A stretch of 64,000 nt of DNA from Sphingomonas sp. JUb134. Its GTDB lineage: Bacteria; Pseudomonadota; Alphaproteobacteria; Sphingomonadales; Sphingomonadaceae. Made by a program: the position numbers and the translations under genes. The notes under the pieces were generated by a model. It did not search any database. It saw only the letters and a list, made by a program, of their open reading frames with translations, and had not been told where the DNA came from. Each line of letters opens with the position of its first letter. Within the stretch, counting starts at the first letter, position 1. Shown here piece after piece: positions 26,340-35,139 of this stretch. The DNA is taken from NCBI RefSeq assembly GCF_004341505.2, contig NZ_SLYP02000001.1, positions 2,628,501-2,692,500 of the forward strand, in the 5' to 3' direction.

Positions 26340-27679
26340 ACCCGTTCGCCGCGCGCACCGGCACCCCGCGCAAGGGGCTCGGCAGCGTCGCGCACAATCT
26401 GGGATGGCTGCTCGCCGGGCGCGGCGTCACCGCCGTGCTGTCGCTCTTCTACCTGGCGATCGTCACGCGCACGCTGGGCGTGACCGACTTCGGGCGCTTC
26501 TCCATCATCGTCGGCGCCTCGCAAGTGCTGGTCGCGCTGGTCGGCTTTCAGACCTGGCAGATCATCGTCCGCTACGGCACCGCCCACCGTTCGGCGGGCG
26601 ACCTCGATCGGCTGGGGCGGCTGTTCCGGGCCTGCACCGCCCTCGACGCGACGAGCGCGGTGGTGGGCGTGGGCGTCGCCGCCACGATCCTGAGCCTGTG
26701 GGGCGAGATGCTGGGCATCGGCCCGACGCTGTGGCGGGCGACCTTCATCTTCACGATCATCCAGCTGCTGTCGCTGCGCTCGACGCCGCTCGGCATCCTG
26801 CGGCTCAACGACAATTTCTCGCTCGCCGCACTGGCGGACAGCGCGACGCCGGTGGTGCGCCTGGTCGGCGCGGGGCTGGTCGCGCTGATCCACCCGACGC
26901 TCCAGGGCTTCCTGGTGGCGTGGATGGCGGCCGAGCTGCTGACGGCCACTGCCTATTGGCTCATGGTCGCGCGGACCGGCAACCTGCGGCTGATGCGCCG
27001 CCACGGCCCCGGCCTGCGCGCGGTGGTGACCGACAACCCCGGCATCGTCCAGTTCGCGGTCAGCACCAACGCCAATGCGACCTTCACCCTGTCCAGCAAG
27101 CAGTTCCCGCTGCTGCTGGTGGGCGGCGTCGCCGGCACCACCGCGGCGGGCGAGTTCCGGCTGGCGGTGCAGCTGGCACAGGCGATGACGAAGCTGTCGC
27201 AGCTCCTCGCCCGCGCCGCCTTCCCGGAGATCGTGCGCTCGATCGATGCGGGCGGCCTGCGCAAGGTGGGCAAGTTCCTGGTGCGCTCGGTCTCGGTCGC
27301 GACGCTGGTCGCCGCGCTGGTGTTCGGGCTTCTGCTGCTGGGGGGCCAGCATGTGCTGGCGCTGGTCGGCGGATCGGAGTTCACCAACGCCTACTCCAGC
27401 CTGTTGTGGCTGACGGCGGCCGGCTGCATCGACCTGTGCACGGTGGGCTTCGAGCCCGTGCTGATGGCGGCAAATCGGGCCGGCAGCGCCTTCTTCGTCC
27501 GGCTGGCTGCCACGGGCACCATGTTCGCGGCGGCATTCCTGCTCTCGCCCAGCATGGGCGCGAACGGCATCGCGGCCGGGGTGCTGATCGCCTCGGTCGT
27601 CACGGCCGTGCTGCTTGCGCTGATGCTGGGCCTCGCGATCCGGCGGGACCGGCTGCGGACCGAAGGAGCGGTGGCGTAG
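26336..27679 (+). CDS. Oligosaccharide/lipid flippase (MOP superfamily, Wzx-like)
   Basis: A 447-residue polytopic protein with about 12 hydrophobic helices and the N-terminal VAHNLGWLLAGRGVTAVLSL-type opening of Wzx/RfbX flippases. It would translocate the lipid-linked product of the cluster across the inner membrane. The start is GTG at 26336, overlapping the CDP-alcohol transferase stop (GTGA), so it belongs to the same operon. Confidence 0.85.
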   Translation: MNPFAARTGTPRKGLGSVAHNLGWLLAGRGVTAVLSLFYLAIVTRTLGVTDFGRFSIIVGASQVLVALVGFQTWQIIVRYGTAHRSAGDLDRLGRLFRACTALDATSAVVGVGVAATILSLWGEMLGIGPTLWRATFIFTIIQLLSLRSTPLGILRLNDNFSLAALADSATPVVRLVGAGLVALIHPTLQGFLVAWMAAELLTATAYWLMVARTGNLRLMRRHGPGLRAVVTDNPGIVQFAVSTNANATFTLSSKQFPLLLVGGVAGTTAAGEFRLAVQLAQAMTKLSQLLARAAFPEIVRSIDAGGLRKVGKFLVRSVSVATLVAALVFGLLLLGGQHVLALVGGSEFTNAYSSLLWLTAAGCIDLCTVGFEPVLMAANRAGSAFFVRLAATGTMFAAAFLLSPSMGANGIAAGVLIASVVTAVLLALMLGLAIRRDRLRTEGAVA

Positions 27680-27749
27680 CCCCCGACCATCTCCCGTTCA
27701 TCCGGGCAGGCGCATAGCGAACGCCCAGTTGTTGCAACGAGAGTCTTCG

Positions 27750-28223
27750 ATGTCGCGTACCGCTCTTGCCGCGCTTGCCCTGCTCGCGGGCGCCACTGCC
27801 CTCTCCGCTCCCGCCCAGGCTGCGCCGGCCTGCGTCGGCACGCCGGGGAACGGCAAGGTGAAGCTGGAGGTTGCCGCCACCAGCTTGCGCAGCGCCGATG
27901 GCGAGGTCGCCTTCACCGTCTATCCGGACGACAGCAGCCGCTTCCTGAAAGGCGGCGCCAAGCTCGCGCGTGCGCGGGTCAAGGTGACGGCGCCGACCAC
28001 CCGCGCCTGCTTCTGGCTGGCGCCCGGCCATTATGCGCTCGCCACCTATCACGACGAGAACGGCGACCATAAGTTCAACCGCACGACGCTTGCGCCCAAG
28101 GAAGGATACGGCTTCTCCAACGATGCGCCGACCACCTTCAGCCTGCCCGCGTTCAAGGCGACGCGCTTTCCGCTGCCCGCCAGCGGCGGCAGCATCGCCA
28201 TTCGCACGCGCTATGGCCGATAA
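27750..28223 (+). CDS. DUF2141 secreted protein
   Basis: A 157-residue protein with signal peptide (ALAALALLAGATALSAPAQAA). The DUF2141 pattern follows: VAFTVYPDDSSRFLKGG, then LAPGHYALATYHDENGDHKFN and PKEGYGFSNDAP. The HDENGD segment resembles a calcium-binding loop. The function of the family is unknown. Two cysteines (VGTPGNG upstream Cys and ACFWLAPG) could form a disulfide. It sits 70 bases after the flippase gene and may be part of the same transcription unit. Confidence 0.85.
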   Translation: MSRTALAALALLAGATALSAPAQAAPACVGTPGNGKVKLEVAATSLRSADGEVAFTVYPDDSSRFLKGGAKLARARVKVTAPTTRACFWLAPGHYALATYHDENGDHKFNRTTLAPKEGYGFSNDAPTTFSLPAFKATRFPLPASGGSIAIRTRYGR

Positions 28224-28411
28224 GTCGTAAAAGCCGGGCGCTTCCCCGGCGAAAGCGTGCGATAGGGGTTGCCGAAGGCGGCGGTCGCCACAAAACTGCC
28301 ACGATATGGGCGCGGACGGGCCAATCGTGCGGTGCATGGGCCCGCCTCCCGTTCAAGCATCGTACCCCGGGGGCGCGTTTGAAGAAGATTACCTCGGAAC
28401 CGGCAGAGCAG

Positions 28412-29398
28412 ATGGCGTCCCCTACTCCCCCTGGAACGATGGTCCCGGACCGTGGCGCACGCCGCGCCGGCCATCCGCGCACCGGGATCATCAGCAACAG
28501 CCGAAGCCATCGCAACCGCACCCGCGGTGCCGAGGCGGCGGTGGTGCCGGCCGATACGCCCAACCTCCTGTACCGCGGCCCCCGGACCCACCCGGCGCTG
28601 GCTCAGGCGCTGCGCGAATTCCGGGACGCCGGCATCGAGCTGCTGGTAGTCGACGGCGGCGACGGCACCGTGCGGGACGTGCTGACCTGCGCGCAGGAGA
28701 TTTTCGGCGACGCCCTGCCCCGGCTGGCCGTCGTCCCCTCGGGCAAGACCAACGCGCTCGCGCTCGACCTCGGCATCCCGAACGACTGGACGGTGCAGGA
28801 CGCGCTGGAGGCAGGCGTCCATGGCGGAGCCCGGGCCCGTGCGTCCGTGGAGATCCTGCGCGGCGATGCGAGCAAGCCGGAGCTGTGCGGCTTCCTGTTC
28901 GGGGCCGGTGCGTTCGTGCGCGCGACCGAACTGGCGCAGCGCACGCACAAGGCGGGTGCCTTCAACAGCTTTGCGGTCGGCATCTCGCTGTTCTGGGGCG
29001 TCGCCCAGACGATGTTCGGCGGGCACGCCAACGAATGGCGCGCGGGCGAGCCGATGCGGCTGCAGCTGGACGGGGGCACACCGGTCGACAAGACCTTCTA
29101 CATCCTGTTCAGCTCGACGCTGGAGCGGCTGCCGCTGCGGCTCAAGCCTTTCGGTCACGAGCGCGCCGGGTTGAAGATGCTGGCGGTCGATGCGCCCCCC
29201 ACTCGCCTCTCGCGCGCGGTGCCGGCCCTGCTGCGCGGCTCCGAAGCCGCGTGGCTGGAGCAAGCCGGCTACCGCCGCCATGACGTCCATTCCTTCACGG
29301 TCACGCTGGAGGGCGGCTTCATCCTCGATGGCGAACTCTACGACGGCGGCACCATCACCGTGCGCCAGGGCCGACCACTCCAGTTCGTGACGCCGTGA
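28412..29398 (+). CDS. DAG/sphingosine-kinase-like lipid kinase
   Basis: A ~328-residue protein with a diacylglycerol-kinase catalytic domain. The nucleotide loop is VVDGGDGTVRDVL, and VVPSGKTNALALDLG follows as in YegS/DGK enzymes. The C-terminal half is the usual beta-sandwich, ending in ILDGELYDGG. It would phosphorylate a lipid such as diacylglycerol or ceramide. In-frame starts exist at TTG 28379, ATG 28412 and ATG 28439; I chose 28412 without strong ribosome-site support. The next start shares one base with its stop (TGATG), so the two products are probably made together. Confidence 0.85.
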   Translation: MASPTPPGTMVPDRGARRAGHPRTGIISNSRSHRNRTRGAEAAVVPADTPNLLYRGPRTHPALAQALREFRDAGIELLVVDGGDGTVRDVLTCAQEIFGDALPRLAVVPSGKTNALALDLGIPNDWTVQDALEAGVHGGARARASVEILRGDASKPELCGFLFGAGAFVRATELAQRTHKAGAFNSFAVGISLFWGVAQTMFGGHANEWRAGEPMRLQLDGGTPVDKTFYILFSSTLERLPLRLKPFGHERAGLKMLAVDAPPTRLSRAVPALLRGSEAAWLEQAGYRRHDVHSFTVTLEGGFILDGELYDGGTITVRQGRPLQFVTP

Positions 29399-30318
29399 TG
29401 CGCCCGCTGCGTCGTGCCATTGCCGACATGCTGGCGGCCGAGGTCCGGCCGGAGATCGTCGAGGCAGCCGCGGTCGTCGCCGGCCGGCTCGGCGGGTCGG
29501 CGGTGCTCTTCTACGGCTCGGTGCTGCGGACCGGCGACCTCGACGGGCTGCTCGACTTCTATGTCCTGACCGAAGGGCCGCCGGCGCCCGGCGTCCGCGG
29601 CATGGTGTCGCAGCGGATCTGGCCCGACATCAGCTTCGAGGAGGTTCGCGTCGGCGGCCGCATGCTGCAGGCCAAGGTCGCGACCATGCCGCTCGCCGTC
29701 TTTGCGGAGGCCGCGAGCGGGGAGCTGGCCGACACGACCATCTGGACCCGCTTCGTGCAGCCGAGCGCCCTGCTGTGGATCGCCGGCGCCGCGCAGGCGG
29801 AGGCGGAGGCGGTCGTGGACGCGATCGCGGCGGCTGCGATCACTGCCGCCCGCTTCGCCGCCGTGCTCGGTCCTGCCCATGGCGCGCCGGCCGCCTATTG
29901 GAAGGCGCTGTTCCGGGAGACCTATCGCGCGGAATTGCGGGTCGAGCAGCCGGGGCGCGAGGACCAGATCCTCGCCTATGACCCGCAACGCTATGCCGAG
30001 CTGCTCCTCCTCGCCTGGGAAGCAGCCGGGATCGAGGTGCGCCGCACGCCGGACGGGGTGTCGCCGATCCTGGACGCCGAGACACGGGCGCAGTTGCTGC
30101 GCCGCTGGCGGTCGCGGCGGCGGCTGGGCAAGCCGCTCAACGCGCTGCGGCTGGTGAAGGCCGCCTTCCTGCTCGATGGCGCCGCGCGCTACGGCGCGTG
30201 GAAGGTCGAGCGGCATACCGGCGTTCCCGTCAAGCTGACGCCCTGGGCCGAACGCCATCCGCTGCTCGCCGCACCCGGCGTGCTGTGGAAGGTCTGGCGC
30301 GCGCGGACGCGGGCATGA
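29398..30318 (+). CDS. Tam41-like nucleotidyltransferase (candidate CDP-lipid synthase)
   Basis: A 306-residue soluble protein. The region AVLFYGSVLRTGDLDGLLDFYVL has the Gly-Ser and acidic pattern of nucleotidyltransferase folds (YGS...DF). Downstream, GGRMLQAKVATM, IWTRFVQPS and WKALFRETYRAELRVEQ follow the same order as blocks I recall from mitochondrial Tam41 CDP-diacylglycerol synthase. Such an enzyme would turn a phospholipid acid into a CDP-lipid, which suits its one-base overlap with the lipid kinase upstream and its four-base overlap with the MobA-like gene downstream. The assignment is by pattern memory and needs a profile search. Confidence 0.55.
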   Translation: MRPLRRAIADMLAAEVRPEIVEAAAVVAGRLGGSAVLFYGSVLRTGDLDGLLDFYVLTEGPPAPGVRGMVSQRIWPDISFEEVRVGGRMLQAKVATMPLAVFAEAASGELADTTIWTRFVQPSALLWIAGAAQAEAEAVVDAIAAAAITAARFAAVLGPAHGAPAAYWKALFRETYRAELRVEQPGREDQILAYDPQRYAELLLLAWEAAGIEVRRTPDGVSPILDAETRAQLLRRWRSRRRLGKPLNALRLVKAAFLLDGAARYGAWKVERHTGVPVKLTPWAERHPLLAAPGVLWKVWRARTRA

Positions 30319-31061
30319 GCGCGTTCCACGCCCTGGTGCTCGCCGGCTCGCGCGGCGGTGCCGATCCGGTCGCGGACTATGCTGGGGTGCCTGCCAAGGC
30401 GCTGATCGAGGTCGGCGGCGTGACGATGCTCGCCCGGGTCGTCCGGTCGCTCCGCGCAGCCGGCGCCACCCGCATCGGCGTCTCCGTCTCGGATCCGGCA
30501 GTCGCCGCCCATGCAGAAACGCTCGGTGTCGAGGTGCTGACCGCCGAGGCCGGCCCCAGCCGGAGCACCCGCAGCGGGCTCGCAACCCTGGGCACGCCGC
30601 TGCTGGTCACCACCGCCGACCATGCGCTGCTCGAACCGGAGTGGATCACCGCGTTCCTGGCGGCGACGCCGGCGGGCGCGGACGTTACCGCGCTGCTCGC
30701 CCGCCGCGACGTGATCGAGGCAGCAGTGCCGGAAACGCAGCGCACCTATCTGCGCTTCGCCGATGGCAGCTGGTCGGGGTGCAACCTCTTTTACCTGGCG
30801 ACGCCCAAGGCGAACGCGGCGCTCGACCTGTGGTCGCAGGTGGAGGCGGACCGCAAGCGGCCGTGGCGGATCGTGCGTCGGCTCGGCACCGGAACGCTGC
30901 TGCGCTATCTGGTCGGGCGGCTCACGCTCGATCAGGCACTCATGCGGCTCGGAGCCGCCGCAGGCATCTCGGCGCGCGCGATCGCAAGCCCGTTCGGCCT
31001 GGCGGCGGTGGATGTCGACAAGCCTGCCGACCTCGACCTCGTCCGCCGCCTGGTCGGCTAG
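30315..31061 (+). CDS. MobA-like NTP transferase
   Basis: A 248-residue GT-A nucleotidyltransferase. ALVLAGSRGGADPVADYAG and KALIEVGGVTMLARVV give the NTP-binding loop and Lys, and LLVTTADHALL gives the metal-binding Asp. It is distinct from the LicC-like enzyme at 23313, so the cluster has two headgroup or sugar activators. The ATG at 30315 overlaps the upstream stop (ATGA). Its end overlaps the convergent glycosyltransferase gene by four bases. Confidence 0.82.
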   Translation: MSAFHALVLAGSRGGADPVADYAGVPAKALIEVGGVTMLARVVRSLRAAGATRIGVSVSDPAVAAHAETLGVEVLTAEAGPSRSTRSGLATLGTPLLVTTADHALLEPEWITAFLAATPAGADVTALLARRDVIEAAVPETQRTYLRFADGSWSGCNLFYLATPKANAALDLWSQVEADRKRPWRIVRRLGTGTLLRYLVGRLTLDQALMRLGAAAGISARAIASPFGLAAVDVDKPADLDLVRRLVG

Positions 31062-32095
31062 CGCCGGAGGCCCAGCAGCACCGGCGCACTGGCGGTCAGC
31101 CACCCCCGCGCCGGACCGCGGATCAGTCCCCGCGCCAGCGGCGAGCGCAGGTAGGTCCGCACCGCCGCGGCCCGGCCCAGGGTCGGCATCGCGACGCGGC
31201 AGGCGAGCAGCCAGAACCAGCCCGTCGCCAGCGCCATCCCCTCGGGCGGGACGTAGCGGCTCTCCGCATTGCACGCGCGCAGGGTCTGGAGCCAGTCGGC
31301 GGCCCACCGCAGAAAGTCCGGCGGCGCCTCGACGCCCTTCAGCTTCGTCTTGCCCAGCATCGTGTGGCGGCGAAGATCCTCGGCGTCGAACCGCATGCCG
31401 AGCTCCGTAAGCGGCCCGGCGTAGAGCCCGCCCTTGCACTCGCGGATGCGGTCCTGCCGCTGGCACACGGTCTGGCCAGGATGCACCCGCCGGTCGACCA
31501 GCACCTGCGGCAGGTTCGCGAGCCTATAGGTCCGCGAGAGGCGGACGAAGAGCTCCAGGTCCTCGCACACGTCGAAGCTCGGCTGATAGGGATTTGCCTT
31601 GAGCACCTCGGCCCGGCCCATCACCGAGGATTGCTGAAAGGCCGACCGGAACAGCAGCCATGCCGCGATGTCGCCGGATTCGAGCGGCGGGACGCGCACG
31701 CCGCGCTTGCGCCGGCCGTCCTTGTCGATCTTGCCCGCGCAGCCGCCGACGAGGGCGACGTCCGGGTTGCGGGCAAGGAAATCGACCTGTGCACCCAGCC
31801 GCTCCGGCCGGGCGATGTCGTCGCTGTCGAGCCAGGCGATCAGCCGGCCCCGCGCGGCGTCCAGGCCGGTGTTGCGCGCGTCCGGGATGCCGAGGTTCCG
31901 GGCGTGCCGCACCACCCGGATGCGCGGATCGCCGAAGCCCTCGACAACCGCGACCGAGTCATCGGTGGAGCCGTCGTCCACCACCACCAGCTCGAAGTCG
32001 CCGAACCGCTGGCCCAGGATGCTGCGGATCGCATCCCCCACCAGATGCGCCCGGTTGTGGACCGGGATGAGGACGGAGACGGTCGGAGTTGCCAT
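31058..32095 (-). CDS. Family 2 glycosyltransferase
   Basis: A 345-residue GT2 enzyme with the nucleotide-sugar domain VSVLIPVHNRAHLVGDAIRS, the acidic VVVDDGSTDDS, and DXD-type LIAWLDSDD (about residue 90-98). A putative ED motif is VCEDLELFVRL. It transfers a sugar from an NDP-sugar. It is on the opposite strand to the preceding lipid cluster and overlaps it tail to tail, so it may serve the same product but is transcribed separately. Confidence 0.9.
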   Translation of the reverse strand: MATPTVSVLIPVHNRAHLVGDAIRSILGQRFGDFELVVVDDGSTDDSVAVVEGFGDPRIRVVRHARNLGIPDARNTGLDAARGRLIAWLDSDDIARPERLGAQVDFLARNPDVALVGGCAGKIDKDGRRKRGVRVPPLESGDIAAWLLFRSAFQQSSVMGRAEVLKANPYQPSFDVCEDLELFVRLSRTYRLANLPQVLVDRRVHPGQTVCQRQDRIRECKGGLYAGPLTELGMRFDAEDLRRHTMLGKTKLKGVEAPPDFLRWAADWLQTLRACNAESRYVPPEGMALATGWFWLLACRVAMPTLGRAAAVRTYLRSPLARGLIRGPARGWLTASAPVLLGLRR

Positions 32096-32172
32096 GCCGC
32101 GGGGATAGCCGCCTCCCCCGCCAAAGCCACGCGAATTTGCGACACCCGGCCCAGGTGGGTATCGCGGGTCGC

Positions 32173-33999
32173 ATGGAACAACAGGCTCTCCTCTTCGCGC
32201 TGATCGGCGTGCTCGGCATCGGCGCGCAATGGGTCGCCTGGCGAACGGGCTGGCCCGCCATCGCGCTGATGCTGGTGGCGGGGATCTTCGCGGGTCCCGT
32301 CACCGGATTGATCGACCCGCATGCCGCCTTCGGCCCGCTGCTCGAACCCGCCATCTCGATCGCGGTCGCCGTGATCCTGTTCGAGGGCGGCCTCAGCCTC
32401 AACTTCCGCGAGCTGCGCAAGACCGAGGGCGCCGTCACCCGCCTGGCGCTGATCGGCATCCCGGTCGGCTGGGCGCTGGGTGCACTCGCCTGCTATTATG
32501 TCGCCGGGCTGGTATGGCCGGTCGCGATCCTGTTCGCCGGCATCATGGTGGTGACCGGCCCCACCGTGGTCCTGCCGCTGCTGCGCCAGAGCAACGTCGC
32601 GCCGCGGCCCCGCGCGATCCTGAAGTGGGAGGCGATCGTCAACGATCCCTTCGGCGCGCTCTGTGCGGTCATCACCTATGAATATCTCCGTCGATCGGAG
32701 GCGGGCGCGTCGCTGGGCGGCGTCATCGTGTCGCTGCTTGCGGCCGCCGTGCTCGCGGGCCTGATCGGCTATGCGGTGGCGCGCGCGATCGCCTGGGCGT
32801 TCCCGCGCGGGCATGTGCCGGAGTATCTGAAGGCCCCCGTCCTGCTGGTCGCAGTGATCGGCACCTTCGTGCTGTCGAACCTGATCCAGCAGGAAACCGG
32901 GCTGCTCGCGGTGACGGTGATGGGCATCGCGCTTGCGAACATGAAGCTCGACTCGCTGCGCGACGTCCACCCGTTCAAGGAGAACATCACCGTCCTCCTG
33001 ATCTCCGGCGTGTTCGTGCTGCTCTCCGCCCAACTCGACCTGGAGGTGCTGCGCCGCTTCGAATGGCGCTTCGCCGGCTTCCTGGTCGCGCTGCTGCTGC
33101 TGGTGCGGCCGGCGACCGTGCTGCTGAGCCTCGCGTTCAGCCGGGTGCCGTGGAACGAGCGGCTGCTGATCGCCTGGATCGCGCCGCGCGGCGTCGTCGC
33201 GGTCGCGGTGTCGGGGCTGTTCGCGCTCCGGCTCGACCGGCTCGGCTACAGCGACGGCGACATTCTGGTGACCCTGTCCTTTGCGGTCGTGGTCACCACG
33301 ATCATCGCCCATGGCTTCAGCATCCGCACGGTCGCCCGCTGGCTGAAGGTCACCGGCGCGAGCGAGCGCGGCCTGCTGATCGTGGGGAGCACCGACTGGA
33401 GCCTGGCGCTTGCTGAGCATCTGCGCTCGCTCGATGTGCCGGTGCTGGTGAGCGACAGCAGCTGGCAGCGGCTCTCCCCCGCCCGCCAGCGCGGCATCCC
33501 GACCTATCACGGCGAGATCCTGGCCGAGGCGACCGAGGAGCAGCTGGACCTCAGCCAGTTCCAGGTGCTGGCCGCAACCTCCGAGAACGAAGCCTATAAT
33601 GCGCTGGTGTGCAGCGAGTTCGCGCCGCAGATCGGGCGCGACGCGGTGTACCAGCTGGGCGACGCGAGCGGCGATCCGCGCGCGCTGCCGGAGGCGCTGC
33701 GCGGCCGGGCGCTGTTCACCTCCGGCCTCGGCGTCGAGGAAATCACCGAGCGCGAGCGTGCCGGCTGGTCCTTCCGCAAGACCCGCATCAGCGAGCAGTT
33801 CGACTTTGCCGACGCCAAGGCGGTGCTGCCGGACGAGGCCGACATGCTGCTGCTGTTGCGCAAGAACGGGACGCTGCGCTTCTTCACGCATGCCACCCGC
33901 CCGACGCCGCAGCCCGGCGACGTGATCGTCTCCTACGCCCCGCCCCGCGTGCGCGAGCCGGAGACCCGAAACGAGAACCTGATTGGGGAGGAACGATGA
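32173..33999 (+). CDS. Cation:proton antiporter with TrkA-N-like C-terminus (CPA1/KefC type)
   Basis: A 608-residue protein with about 12 transmembrane helices in the first 400 residues, including AILFAGIMVVTGPTVVLPLL and WEAIVNDPFGAL of the NhaP/CPA1 ion-binding core. A cytosolic nucleotide-binding Rossmann-like domain (RGLLIVGSTDWSLALAEHL) and a TrkA-C-like end follow. It exchanges Na+ or K+ for protons. The ATG at 32173 is chosen; upstream frame is shadow. Its stop overlaps the lipoprotein start (ATGA). Confidence 0.92.
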   Translation: MEQQALLFALIGVLGIGAQWVAWRTGWPAIALMLVAGIFAGPVTGLIDPHAAFGPLLEPAISIAVAVILFEGGLSLNFRELRKTEGAVTRLALIGIPVGWALGALACYYVAGLVWPVAILFAGIMVVTGPTVVLPLLRQSNVAPRPRAILKWEAIVNDPFGALCAVITYEYLRRSEAGASLGGVIVSLLAAAVLAGLIGYAVARAIAWAFPRGHVPEYLKAPVLLVAVIGTFVLSNLIQQETGLLAVTVMGIALANMKLDSLRDVHPFKENITVLLISGVFVLLSAQLDLEVLRRFEWRFAGFLVALLLLVRPATVLLSLAFSRVPWNERLLIAWIAPRGVVAVAVSGLFALRLDRLGYSDGDILVTLSFAVVVTTIIAHGFSIRTVARWLKVTGASERGLLIVGSTDWSLALAEHLRSLDVPVLVSDSSWQRLSPARQRGIPTYHGEILAEATEEQLDLSQFQVLAATSENEAYNALVCSEFAPQIGRDAVYQLGDASGDPRALPEALRGRALFTSGLGVEEITERERAGWSFRKTRISEQFDFADAKAVLPDEADMLLLLRKNGTLRFFTHATRPTPQPGDVIVSYAPPRVREPETRNENLIGEER

Positions 34000-34613
34000 A
34001 ACGGACCTTGTGCCACACGGTGGCGGCCGGCGGGCTGGTTGCGCTCCTGGCGGGATGCGGCCCATCCCCGGACAACCGCGCCGACCCCGCCCCGCCCGAG
34101 AATAGCGCGGAGCTGGAGATCGCCAACATCGCCCCGGCGCCGGAGCCGACGCCCGAGGGCAAGTCGATCATCCGCCCGGAAACCGAACCGGACGCCGAAC
34201 CCACGCCGCCGCCGCTCGAGCCGATCGAGCGGACCGTCCAGTTCCCCAAGGGGGTCGCCCTGGACGACGCAGCCAAGGCGGCGCTCGACACGCTCCTGGC
34301 CGAACCCGCGCTCCAGGCCGGCGGTCCCATCCGGCTGAGCGGCCACAGCGACTCGAAGGGTTCGGACGCGGATAACCTGCGCTCTTCGCGGCGCCGCGCG
34401 GAGGCGGTGCGCGATTATCTGATCGCGAAAGGCGTGGCCAAGGATCGCATCACCGTGATCGCGCTCGGCGAAAACCGTCCGGTAGCGCCCAACGCCAATC
34501 CGGACGGCAGCGACGACGAAGCAGGCCGGGCACGCAACCGCCGCGTCGACATCGCGGTCGCGCTTCCCGAGCCGCAGCCGAGCCCCACGCCGGAGCCCAC
34601 TCCCGCGGAGTGA
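33996..34613 (+). CDS. OmpA-family lipoprotein
   Basis: A 205-residue protein with lipobox LLAGC (Cys21), a Pro/Glu-rich linker to about residue 75 and a C-terminal OmpA peptidoglycan-binding domain (IRLSGHSDSKGSDADNLRSS, RARNRRVDI). It ties the envelope to peptidoglycan. The start has a strong GGGGAGG site and overlaps the antiporter stop by four bases. Confidence 0.9.
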   Translation: MKRTLCHTVAAGGLVALLAGCGPSPDNRADPAPPENSAELEIANIAPAPEPTPEGKSIIRPETEPDAEPTPPPLEPIERTVQFPKGVALDDAAKAALDTLLAEPALQAGGPIRLSGHSDSKGSDADNLRSSRRRAEAVRDYLIAKGVAKDRITVIALGENRPVAPNANPDGSDDEAGRARNRRVDIAVALPEPQPSPTPEPTPAE

Positions 34614-34620
34614 CGCGGGG

Positions 34621-35109
34621 TCAGGCGCCCGCGATGCGGGGGGCGAGGCGCTGCATCAGCATCTCGCAGCCGGCGGCGTCCTCGGCATCGAAGCGCGCTG
34701 GCGAGGGGCTGTCGAGGTCGAGCACACCGAGCAGGCGGCCGTCGTGGACGATCGGCACCACCAGTTCCGAGCGGCTGGCAGCATCGCAGGCGATGTGCCC
34801 GGGGAAGGCGTGGACGTCCTCGACCCGCTGGGTCTCAAGGGTGGACGCAGCGGCGCCGCACACGCCCTTGCCGAACGGGATGCGGATGCAGGCGGCCTTG
34901 CCCTGGAACGGCCCGAGCACCAGCTCGTCGGCGACGTTGCGGTAGAAGCCGGACCAGTTGAGGTCGGGCAGATATTCCCACAGCAGCGCCGCCGCATTCG
35001 CCATGTTGGCGATCGCGTCCGGCTCGTCGGCGGTGAGCGCGTCGAGCGCGCTGGCGAGTTCGCGGTATAGCTCCTGCTTGGAGCCGGCGGCGATGTCGAA
35101 GACGTACAT
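34621..35109 (-). CDS. msrC: GAF-domain free methionine-(R)-sulfoxide reductase
   Basis: A 162-residue GAF protein. Cys74, Cys84 and Cys108 have the same spacing (10 and 24) as the three redox cysteines of E. coli fRMsr (Cys84/94/118). NWSGFYR is also conserved. It reduces free methionine-R-sulfoxide. It is convergent with the OmpA lipoprotein gene. Confidence 0.9.
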   Translation of the reverse strand: MYVFDIAAGSKQELYRELASALDALTADEPDAIANMANAAALLWEYLPDLNWSGFYRNVADELVLGPFQGKAACIRIPFGKGVCGAAASTLETQRVEDVHAFPGHIACDAASRSELVVPIVHDGRLLGVLDLDSPSPARFDAEDAAGCEMLMQRLAPRIAGA

Positions 35110-35139
35110 GGCGTTCCTTTTCCTCGTTGCGGCCGGCGC

